DNA from: Paulownia fortunei
Lineage: Eukaryota > Streptophyta > Magnoliopsida > Lamiales > Paulowniaceae
NCBI GenBank assembly: GCA_019321725.1
Contig: CM033115.1
Coordinates: 20,842,673 to 20,906,672, forward strand
DNA: 64,000 nucleotides
Direction of reading: 5' to 3'
The position numbers were made by a program, and so were the translations under genes. The notes below the pieces were generated by a model, which was given only the letters and a program-made list of their open reading frames with translations, was not told the DNA's origin and searched no databases. Shown here piece after piece: positions 53,752-64,000 of this stretch. Numbering within the stretch: the first letter of the stretch is position 1; every line of letters begins with the position of its first letter.

Positions 53752-54896
53752 ATGGATTTTGGTCCACTTGCCATGTGTGTCTCACAGGATTGGATTATGG
53801 GCTCTGTTCTGGGGATTGAAAATGGTTTTTGTTTCCAAGAACTACAGCCTCGTGATCGGCAGAGGAAGGAGCTTCATCCCCTCATAGATTCTCCTGATGG
53901 TCTGGCTTCTTCTTCTTCTTCGTTTTCTTTATTTGGCTCTCTGCCAGTGGCGTTTGTGCAGTCTTTGTCCTCTGACCTTGAGAAGCAAAGGCTGGAAATG
54001 GACTGGTTCCTTGAGTTGGAGGTAAAAATCAAACTTTGCAATAAAAATCTTTTCCTTGAATAAAAATCAAGTTTTCATATAGACAAGCTTGCTCATAAAG
54101 TTCTATATATGCAAATGCATGAGTGTAGGAATTTATGCCAGTTCAGAATTTGCATATTCATACTTGCATGCGCATAAATTGCATATTTTCGTGTTCAACG
54201 CCAACTGGGATTGATTCTTGATAATTTTAAGTTAATGTAAGGTAAGGTGTGTAAGTGGATTGGATTCTCAGAATGAGTTGTTGGCAGAGATTTTGTTGAT
54301 TGTTGCAATTTGTTGATACTTTGTCAAAGGCTTTTAATATGAAATCATGATTCAATAAACTACTGGTATTCGCCGTGGAATAGAATCAGAGATTGAGGTC
54401 AATCCTGCTAGAAGAAACCCGCCAACAAGCAATTCTACTGCAGAAATACGAATCAAGAATCCATAGCCTCATTCTCCAAAAAGATGGAGAATTAACCGTT
54501 GCAAGAAACAAAACAACAGAGCTCCAGGATTTCTTGAAAGGGGCAGAAATGGAAGCCAAAGCCTGGCGGAAAAAGGCCGCAGAAAACGAAGCCATTGTAT
54601 GTGATCTCAACAACAGGCTTAATCGAGTCAGGGAGATAGACTATATGTTCCCAAATGCAGCTAAAGAATATGATGCGGTGTCGTTTTGTGATTCTTCCTC
54701 CAGCAACACAGGGAGGAAAAAAACAGAAGAGCACAGCGAAAGGATGGCTTGTAAATTGTGCAAAGCTCGAAGCTCGTGTGTTGTTTTCTTTCCTTGCAGG
54801 CACCTCTGTTGCTGCAAGTCTTGTGACGCACTTTCGGGGCAGTGTCCTGTCTGTGAAACAGTAAAGGAAACAAGTTTAGAGGTTTTTTTGTTCTAA
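53752..54896 (+). CDS. BOI/SBP-type RING finger E3 ubiquitin ligase
   Basis: Two exons: join(53752..54021, 54384..54896), 260 residues from the in-frame ATG of MDFGPLAMCVSQDW. The central region (DLEKQRLEMDWFLELENQRL, then SILLEETRQQ) is a coiled coil with the WFLELEN-like signature of S-RNase-binding / BOTRYTIS SUSCEPTIBLE1-interactor relatives. The C-terminal RING reads CKLC, then FFPCRHLCCCKSC, then CPVC, and ends SLEVFLF. These ligases ubiquitinate targets and restrain cell death and gibberellin or stress responses. An upstream ATG at 53715 opens MAIQAEKFVF-stop; family members often begin MAIQA, so the first residues may be frameshifted (see findings). A TATAAA box lies at 53508 and AATAAA at 54945-54950. 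Confidence 0.85.
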
Positions 54897-54950
54897 GCAA
54901 TCAGAAAAATTCTGAACGAAGAAAAGTAAGCAAAGAAACTTGAAAATAAA

Positions 54951-57900
54951 GAAAGGTGGTGTTGTTTCAGTTTCTTGGTGGGGTTACACTAGCTAGACTT
55001 TGTTGATGATGCTTTTAGGGACGGTGCTTTCTTGTGGGGTAGTGAACAGTGATCTGATCTTTTGTTTTTGACCATATGCTCTATAGTTATTTTTCGGGTC
55101 TTTGTTTTCAGAAGTTTTCTTGTGGTACTAACATCGACCCAAAACAATGGACATGATGACTAATGAAATCTGAAATGAATAGTAAAGAATCTTGCTTTTT
55201 TCTTACTGAATGTGGTTTGTTAATTCTTTTCCTGATTTAGATTACCTCCAGTTGATTTGATTTTTCATAGTGAAAACTGACAGTAAAGAAATTGAAAAGC
55301 AGAATTATGACCTCTGAAAAGCAGAATAATGACCTCCAGCAACTCTGCCTCCACCACTGCTCCATGATCTGAAGAATGACAGCGTACTTGCATCTGCTAC
55401 CTTCACTGTAATGCCCAGATGACGATTCACTGGGAAAAAGCAAACACAATTTGTTGATGAAAGAGAGCTAATAAGAACACAAACAAATTTTTTACTGTTT
55501 TATGCAAGCATACTTCATTTGTTGGTGAGTTTTCTTCTCTCTGGTCTGTTGGTTTTTGTGGCTATGGCAGCAGTGAGTTTTCTAGCATCAACAAATATGC
55601 AAACACAATAGGAAACTACATATGTATCGTTTAAAGTACCAAAACGATCGGATTTCTTGTCTAGTTCATTTTGGAGTAGCATTGAGTCTATGATGTTCAT
55701 CTTACAATATGTCATAGTGGTGATTCACTATAAAAAGATTTTGTTAATTTTTCGCCTTGCGGGTTGATTTGCTCAGCTAAATTAGTTAGCCAACAACACA
55801 AACTCACGCACTCATGTTTTGAGTGTAGTTTTGAGTGTTTGCAATCAAGCCATGCATAACATAGAGTATAAATGTAAACGCAACACAATTTATACAAACC
55901 ACCTGACTTTATATTCTTTTTTAAATATACAATATGAGGATGTCCAAGGTTTGCACCCATCATATCAAAACGTGCAACTCAACAACCACAATTCAAATAC
56001 TCTATTTAAATTTGATGTTTAATCTCATATTATATATATCCTTGTAACCATATACGTGTAGAGCAAATATGTGAGATGAAATGATATAATCTAAAATTGA
56101 AAAAGAAAATTCCTAAATACAACAAACAACTTTACAAGAAAAGGTTGTAATAGACATCCCTACTCCACTGCTTGAAATATTGAGCCAATGATGTGTCACT
56201 AGGTGGCACAGATTATAGCTAGTGAATTTCTTAGACAGCAATGTTTTGCAGAGGTTGTGTGGATAGGGATAAGGCCAACTGTCCACATGCCTCTTCAATG
56301 GTTTCTCTTGGTGCGCGCGCGTCATCTGTAGGGGTGTCGCACATAGTCCACACACTGCTGTTGCGCATGGTGTCGTTGCGTGTTATCTGCATAGCATAAG
56401 CCCAGCACCAACATTCCACACAGTATCAAGCATTCTCGCACACACTAGCCCACAAGTGTCGATCAACATCACTCAGCGCACACCTCAGACCATACAGCAC
56501 CAATGGACGGGATTGGGTTTGGCTGACCCACAGGCCACAAGTTTGTCCATCAGTGTAGCAACCCAAGTTGGGTTTAGGCTTAAATATATATTCACTAATG
56601 ATAATAATAGACTCCCATAAAATCCAATAAAAATACATGAATACAAGGATTTTTAACAATAAGAATGGCTTTTTTAATGCTTTATGTATATGCTTAATCT
56701 ATTTTTTGGTGACATTGCCGATTAAGTTATCATGGAGCCATAAGGTTTAGCAAGTTATGAAATCGAGGATACTAAGAATCCAACATTGGGCAGAAGGAGT
56801 ATAAATTTTCTTTGCCCTGTGACCCGCACACTTTCTCCTCTCCCCCATGGACATGTCGACTTCAAGAGTTTGGATACACACAAAGGACTTTAACTACTAC
56901 TACAACACAGATTTAGGACCTATATGCTTGCTCTCTTTTTTCTAGTGGTTTTCTCTTCTATTTTGAGTGGCCTGGTAGAATAATTTTACCATATCATATC
57001 TCAGGAGAACATTCTACCTTCGAATTGAAACTCCAGGTTATTCATTTACCTTAACAGGTTCCTGACGAAGCTGTCTATGTACCCTAAAAATTATTGCCTT
57101 TTGAACTTATTCTTGCTGTTCAGGAAAATATTGTATACCATGCATACTCTTGGTTCTTTTGTCAAAATATAGATTCCTGTATATCGGTCATATGCTTGTA
57201 AGTTGTAAGGTTGGGTTTTCTGAGGATCTTGAGAAATATCTATATCCTAATACCAGAGCAAATTTGATATTTTTCCTGATTCTGCCCTTCTGGTCAAAAA
57301 TGCCATCTGCATGCCTCCTTTCCCCTTCAAGTCTCGCCTGTTTCATCGTGTCCCTTTTGTTGGCATCGTTTCTTGATTTTCTTGCTTCATTCCCCTCTCT
57401 CCAATGATTTTAATATCTATTACTCACCATCAAACTTCGTTTGGTTATATAAATGAAAATAACATGGATTCATATTTAAATAATTGGGTGTTCTGATTAC
57501 TTTATAGTTTTACAAATTACATGAAACGGGTCTTTTGAAAAACCCATTCTTTGATACCAGAAAGTGATGAAAATATGGGGAGTTTGTAAATAAATTTGAT
57601 ATGAATGCAAAATGCACAGTCATTAACACATGATTTGACATCAAATGCTAATTTATTCTGAATCTATAATTAATTGAATAAAATTAAAAATTCAACCATA
57701 GGTTTCGCATACCAAACCAAGCACAATGTCTCAGACATCATCAAATGGTTCTTGTTTCAATTTGCAGCACTGGAATCACCCAGTAGCAGAAGTTTTGAGT
57801 TAAGATAAACCTTCATCCCCTCTAATTGAATTAACCTTTACAAATTTCTCAGAACTCTTTCTTCTCAGTAATATCTGGAAATTAATAAGCCACTGGACAT

Positions 57901-60900
57901 CAAGAAAATATTTAAATCTGGAATTTTTCTTTATTTTTTCTCTGGCATTATCATCAACCTATATTTATGGGCATACACAGTTGAAAAGTAGTTGAAGTGT
58001 AGCCTTCTGAGTGCACTGGTATCACCGTGACCCTCACTCAACTTAATGAAAACCTGATAACAATATTTTTGTGCACATAATTAATGAAAAACGGTTCACC
58101 AAACAGCTAATTTGATTGTGTCGAAAGTTGAACACATTCAGCCATACATATGTGGTCCTCTCATTCACACTGCTTTTCAATTATGCAACACCCTTTCTTA
58201 TCACCTGTGCTCTGTGTGTGTAATTAATACATTAGTTAACTAATTAATTAATAACACCTCCTGAAATTAAAATTATATGTAAATTCCTGAGATGATTTTA
58301 TGTTCTCTTATGCTTGGAAACTTCACCCTACATTGGGTCTGGCTTTTTAAAAATTACTAGGAGGAATGATTTCATTTGTCTTAATTAGTACTATTCCAAG
58401 GAGATCGACAACTTCTTAAATGTATGATAATATGTACTATACATGCAATTTGATATACGTCTGTTTGGATCCGCAGAATTGGTGGTAAATTATTGGAATT
58501 CGAGACATGGAAATCATCAATATTTAAATTAATATGGAGTGAGATGAATACTTAAATATTTATTGGGTTGAACCCAATACTTATTATTTTAAAGTATTGA
58601 AAACTCTAATTTTGATCGCTTTTTTTTTTGTTAATATATATTATATTTAAATTGTGTATGATGTATAAATTTTTTTTATAGGTCTTACCAATTATTTATT
58701 GTCATTTCTTTTTATTTCCTTCTTTTGATGAGTTTTCCCTAATTCTATAGTTTTTATTCTCTCAGTAATTTTGTTTCTTGATTTAAAAAAAGAAATTAAT
58801 TTGTGTTGGTACTAGGTGGCATGGAGGGCTTAGGGAGGAGGAGAACCAAAAGGGCAAGGGAACTTTACATTTGTCTAATTTTATTTAGTTCTCATGCGAA
58901 TATAATTTCAAATATTGAAAATCTGAAATACAATTCCAAATGAGTTCTATTATAATATATAGCAACCACCATGAATACAATATTTTATATTATTTTATAG
59001 AATTACAATTTCATGAAATGTCAATATCAACAATTCAAATTTTATCCAGCGAAACACCGTCCAAAGATTTTGCAAACCAAAAACATATAAAAAAGACTAA
59101 CAATTTCATCTTTGAAGTGATAAACTTGATTGAAAGTGGTCAATTTTTTATTATCGAAACATAATCGCCTCTAAATTTTCACATGATACAACGACTACCA
59201 TAAGATCTTTTGTGTTGAATAAATATATGATGACCTTTCTTTCAATTACCTTTTGCAATAAATGAAATATGAGAAAGTTTTAACCGAATTCAAGTGACTT
59301 TAAAGGCATCTAGTACATATGTGACATGACAATCATGTATTACATTAATACCACAAAAGTCTATTCCATAAATTTTGCAACAATAATCAAATTAAATATT
59401 TATTAAAAAAGAATCTAAACTATATAATATCTACTAACTGGCATGACAATCATTTATTAGACTGACGTGACAAAAATTTCTTCTACATAGTTCATATAAG
59501 ATATATAATGCATTTCATAATAACTATTTATGTTTTAAGGATTCGGTACAAATGTATTGATACAATATTTAACTTTTAAATATTTAATTCATTTATTTAA
59601 TAAAACACTTCAAAATTATTCATACACCCAATACACTATGCACTATAACATGAATTGTATCATAATTAAATAGATATGTATAATATGAATTTACTCTTAA
59701 GCATAATCTCTCTATCGGTTTGGAGTTTGATACATTTGCCCCTCAAAATTTTATTCATCATCTAATTAAAAGTCTTCACTGAAATTAAAATTTCAAAGTA
59801 ATATGTTTATTATTTGTCGGAAAAGAATTTCGTAATTAACTACTACTGTGCTGTCTAGTACCTAAAGGCCCAAAGCTGAATAAACTATTAGAATAATTTT
59901 ACCTTATACCTACAGCTACAATTAGGACTGAATACTAAAACTAAATACTGTTAAATGGAAAACAAGTTCTAATTCTACGAAGAGGTCTAATTTCCTACTC
60001 GGAAATCTTGGTATTGACATGTTTAATTTACCAAAAATCTTGTCCATGATGTCCGAAATTTGGGCATTTTACTTTATAGTTCTCTTCAAATTCTCAATCA
60101 CGTCCCAAAACCTATTTTCAGATTAACATAATAAAAAAAATTAGTACTAATTAAACATTTCATTTAGTGTTGATTCAATATTTCACTAAATATGGAAAAG
60201 TGTTATGGTTATTTGTGTAGCAAATGAATTAAAACTTATCAAGACTTCAAGATATTAATCTTATTTCTGGATAGTCAACATGATATTGTCCATTATAAAT
60301 CATTAATTCCCCAATATTTTTTTTTCTAATTTTAATTTCCGAAAAGCCACACTTAAACTTTTCCTCATCTCTCATGAAATACATTTCTTTAAGCATTCCA
60401 TTATTGTTTTGAGATGAGTCATTGTCTTTTGGTCCAATTTTATGGAATAATGATAACAATGAATGACTTGTGACGTCTCAACAATAACACTTAATATTTC
60501 AACTCAATTATAAGTTGGATATCGCTGAGGCCAACGAGACACATATCCCTACGTGCATGTTAAGCACTCAATCTCATATTTTAAAATTAATTTGGGAATA
60601 TTTACTCTACAATATTGGTTAAGGTCTTTAGGGGAAGTGGGCCGAGGCGAATCCTGAATTTTCTCAAAAATCGTGGGACGGTTGTAAAGGGTTTGGTTAT
60701 ATTCATCCATTTTCACGTGAAATGTAACTTACCATATAATTAGTTGATTTTGTCTAAAAGTTGAATTAAGTTTGAATTACTTGAAATCAACATACGGAAC
60801 AAACATCCCTCTTGTTGCATTCTTTTGTTTGTCCAGCTCATTTTGGGGCAAGCAGCCTGTTTGATCAAGTATGGTTTTCTGTATAAACGAATCGACACGA

Positions 60901-62326
60901 TTCTGTTCAAGTTTATTTGAATATTTATCTAATTTAAAAAATTGTGATCGAGTTTCAATGAGTTTTAATTGAGTTGAATACGAATGAAACTCGAGTAACT
61001 TGATTTTTGTTACATATTCTTTTATCTTTTTATGAATTTAGTCAAATTTAAAAAGAAAAAAATTATTCAAACTAACGAATTGAATTGAGTTCAAATGAAC
61101 TTTAAAAATCAATCTCAAATCGATTATCAAATAATTTGATTTGTTTTTCAATTTAGGAAAATTAATAAGTAGAAGTTAGCCTACAACATTCTCATGATGC
61201 TCGGGGACTACAAGGAATTATATTTGGTAATTGATAAACACATTGACTTATCTTCTTGCAACCTACACCACTGGTTTGAAACTAAATGAAATAAGACAGA
61301 CTTAAAAAGCTGATTCTGTCTGGTAGTTTACCGAACTGCTTTTTTCCTTAATCTGTAATCAACACAATCTTAGTTATCAACACTAGCTTGTAGCTACCAA
61401 CACAGGATTTGAATATATGTTTTGTGATTTATTTATTTTAATTATCTCCATAACAATTTAATCTTCAATTAATTAGTTGACACTCCAGCTTTGTGTAGTG
61501 AATCAATAAGTGCCTGAAAATGGAGAGGCAGCTCACCAAACTAGATGTAGGTGCCATCATTTTGCAAAAGATCATTCTTCTGAACCAACCCTACCAACAA
61601 GGTAGGGAATGTGGATATATATTAGAATAAATAATCTTACATTATCTTCTTAGCTCTCTTCATAACTTTAGATTTTGAAAAAAAAAAAAATGTTTACCCT
61701 TTCAAAATACTGAAAAATATAAGTAATAATTTTCAAATTTTTAAGTGAATCCTGTCCTTGTGAAATATTTGAACTTAAAAATTTACTGACAGGTAGAACA
61801 TGATCAGTTGCTACATATACCATATACTAATAAAATTGGAGAATTTTAAGCATCAATAATGGTGAGAAAATAACTACTCTAACATTTTTCAGATATCGAG
61901 GATCGAAGTCTGAAAGTCTCAAGAAAGCAAAAATATGACAATATTTGGGGATGCTATATATTTCTGGTGCATGATAAGTATGAATTAGATTTCCATTGAG
62001 CCCAGAAGTTCAATTCCAGGAAAATTCTTGCCCAAATTTGGATGAATTAATTCATTTTTCAGTATCTAGAGTGGGATTGTTGATTTGGAGAATGAAATGG
62101 CCCATTATCTGATCTGTTCAGAAATGGCAAATTAAATGAATTAACCATTTGAATAAAACTTTATCTCTCATGGAAAACATGACGTTGAGAAAGCTTTATG
62201 CATGGCTAGCCTGATGGCAATTGTCACTTGTATTAAATTATACACCTACCATGCTTACTAGTGAATACCAAGAAAACTGTGCACGTATACATAGAAACAA
62301 ATACTAGTACAAATAATTGTAACTAC
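54951..62326. other. Intergenic region without a recognisable gene
   Basis: This is 7.4 kb of mostly AT-rich DNA. A less AT-rich patch at about 56110-56840 contains several short open frames on the minus strand but no family match that I recognise; it may be degenerate transposable-element sequence. The remainder shows only short random frames. The gene-free status rests on inspection only. Confidence 0.6.
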
Positions 62327-62336
62327 TATATATAAA
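62327..62336 (+). promoter_or_regulatory. TATA box of the GDSL lipase gene
   Basis: TATATATAAA lies about 73 bases before the ATG of the gene, at the usual distance for a short leader. Confidence 0.55.
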
Positions 62337-62408
62337 TCCCACTGGAACTTGTAGTTTAGCAAACAAAACCAAGAACCCTTGAACTCCCACTTTCTCTACC
62401 CAAAAGAA

Positions 62409-62718
62409 ATGCAGCTTCTGAATATGAAGAAGATTTCTTGTTTATGGCCCTTTGGTTCATCTTTTCTTTCAAGGGTTTTCTGGCTTTTGTGTGTTTTTCT
62501 TTTGCTCTGCATCAGTTCTTGTGAGGGGGTTATAACGATGCAGCCAAATATGACAATTCCAGGAGTTTTTGCGTTTGGAGATTCGATTGTTGATCAGGGC
62601 AATAACAATGCAATCAAGACGCTGATTAAGTGCAATTTTCCGCCATACGGCAAGGATTTTGAAGGCGGGATCCCGACGGGGAGGTTTGGCAATGGGAAGA
62701 CACCTCCAGATTTGATTG
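62409..62718 (+). CDS. GDSL esterase/lipase, first exon only
   Basis: GDSL lipases are secreted serine hydrolases acting on acyl esters such as cutin or wall-linked lipids. The exon starts at the ATG of [13 protein letters not shown]; a second in-frame ATG (62424) is also possible. A hydrophobic signal peptide follows ([20 protein letters not shown]), then block [15 protein letters not shown], whose Ser is the nucleophile. Next come FPPYGKDF and [14 protein letters not shown]. The exon ends ATT G/GTATAA at 62718, where family genes have their first intron. The remaining exons (blocks II, III and V, with Asp and His) lie past the window end, so the intron is at least 1.28 kb. SIVDQGNNN rather than the common SIVDPGNNN is a mild variation. 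Confidence 0.88.
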
Positions 62719-64000
62719 GTATAATTATACATATGCACACTGCTATATGTATAATTTAGTTCTTACACTCTTAACATTGTTTGTTGCATATTTACTGAGC
62801 AAATCACACACTTCTCACTCTCAAGGGGCCAAGTCTTTTGTGGTTAAAGCTTTGCTCATCTGTCTTCTTTGTTCTTAAGCTGTCGTTGTTCACAAATGTC
62901 AACAATCTCTTTTGGGTGGGTGGGGTGGGGTGGTTGAAGTACGTACAAACATGTGTATGCCAAAGTTCCTATGCATGTAGTGTGTAGTGTGTGTGTGTGT
63001 GTGGATTATTTAAGCTGATGATTGAGATTTATGAGGGTGAGAAATTTTGCTACTTGAGACCGAGTTTTGCAGCATTCAGTTTTTGATTTATTCTTTGTAG
63101 CGTGTAATTATTTATTTTTCTATAAAACAAGATGTAACGTGAATATTTGATGATGATGAAATTTGTTTTCTTGTTTGGTTTTCCTTAAGCATATATTCTT
63201 ATTAAACAGAAAAGAATTACTTAAGGAAATACATCAATCCTCAGTCTTCATGATTTTTTTTAGTTTAATTCCATTCAGCATAAGATGTATTCACCAAAAA
63301 AAAAAAAAAGATTCACATAGGAATTTCTAGTATAAAAAGATGAAGTATAAACTATAAGAAACAAAATGTTAGTGACAAGATGACAAGTGATAATATCATA
63401 AATATCACTAATTATATATTCAGTGATAAAAAATTGTGTTTTGTTATTATAAAATGTTTTATAAATTTAATAGTGATAAAAATTATGTATAAATTATAAT
63501 TATAAAAAAACTAGTAACAAGATAATTATGTTATAAATTTTCATTATTGAAAATTAATAACACATTTATACTAACAATGATAATAAAAATTACCACAATG
63601 ATTTGTGATAATACTAATGTTGTTACTGAATTATCACAAAGTAAAGTGACAGCTTTGCATAATTACTATTATTATTAAAATTTTATTTTATTATAAAATA
63701 AAAAATATTATCACTTAATATATGTTATTAGTAATAACTTTAGTATTGCCACTTATTATTTTATCCGTTATTTGACTTGGAAATAAATGCATATATTATG
63801 ATTTTTCAAAAATCTTGACTATTTTCCTTATGTGATAAAAAATTTGCATAAAAATTAATCACCAATGCCTTTCTTTTTAAATCACGAGCAACCTAAAATT
63901 TTGATTTCTTTTATATATGAGAAAGCACTTGTCGGAAGAAAATTCTTGTCATTAACATTCATGTGGACTTTTAGGTTACAACTATTGAGCAATTAATTTC
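62719..64000 (+). other. First intron of the GDSL lipase gene, continuing past the window
   Basis: No further GDSL exon is visible. It contains a (GT)8 run at 62987-63002 and an AT-rich stretch with repeated AGTGATA / TATCACT motifs at 63386-63715 that could be a MITE. Confidence 0.6.
63386..63715. mobile_element. Possible MITE with AGTGATA/TATCACT inverted motifs
   Basis: AGTGATA occurs at 63386, 63422 and 63472, while TATCACT (63403) and TTATCACT (near 63708) occur in inverse orientation. The stretch lies inside the GDSL gene intron. I could not set clean ends or a target-site duplication. Confidence 0.25.

Noticed and set aside
56113..56659. Minus-strand frames of 62-80 codons in a less AT-rich patch.
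   Set aside because: They overlap each other in different frames and match no family; at most degenerate repeat sequence.
62379..62408. Upstream extension of the GDSL lipase to a TTG codon.
   Set aside because: The first in-frame ATG is at 62409 and gives a normal signal peptide.

Overview
This window is nuclear DNA from a eudicot plant. The background is AT-rich, genes are split by short GT-AG introns, intergenic stretches are several kilobases long, and every recognisable protein belongs to a plant family. I cannot name the species. No bacterial, viral or organellar gene is visible, and I saw no tRNA, rRNA or CRISPR array.

Layout. At 1.4-4.5 kb (minus) is a single-coding-exon gene for a TFIIS N-terminal-domain protein with repeated DLN (EAR-like) motifs; its leader and promoter run to about 7.2 kb. 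A 6.4 kb intergenic stretch follows. From 13.7 to 22.2 kb lies a CLAVATA1 locus: a truncated pseudogene (13.7-14.9 kb) and a nearly complete CLV1-type LRR receptor kinase gene (16.1-19.5 kb, minus). That gene is out of frame by one base between ectodomain and membrane/kinase parts. A conserved non-coding block occurs upstream of both copies, so the locus looks like a decayed tandem duplication. From 26.6 to 31.5 kb (minus) is a 12-exon SYT1-type synaptotagmin, whose first intron has a GC donor.

From 37.5 to 45.4 kb there are three genes: a single-exon proline/lysine-rich protein of unknown function (plus), the Pol I subunit RPA12 in five exons (minus), and a Lys/Glu-rich nuclear-type protein in three exons (minus). 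From 48.0 to 51.7 kb (plus) is a six-exon mitochondrial prostaglandin E synthase 2-like protein. From 53.7 to 54.9 kb (plus) is a BOI/SBP-type RING E3 ligase whose expected N-terminus is frameshifted. At 62.4 kb begins the first exon of a GDSL esterase/lipase that runs off the window.

The genes are functionally unrelated housekeeping, signalling and metabolic genes, as is normal for a plant chromosome arm; there is no operon or cluster logic. The items most worth a second look are the frameshifted CLV1 gene with its tandem pseudogene and shared upstream block, the frameshifted start of the RING gene, palindrome-rich promoter DNA near 45.7 kb, and three unrelated tandem duplications that share a 44-45 bp period. 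I did not find a convincing new biological system. Exon boundaries were read by eye and checked for reading-frame continuity and total length.
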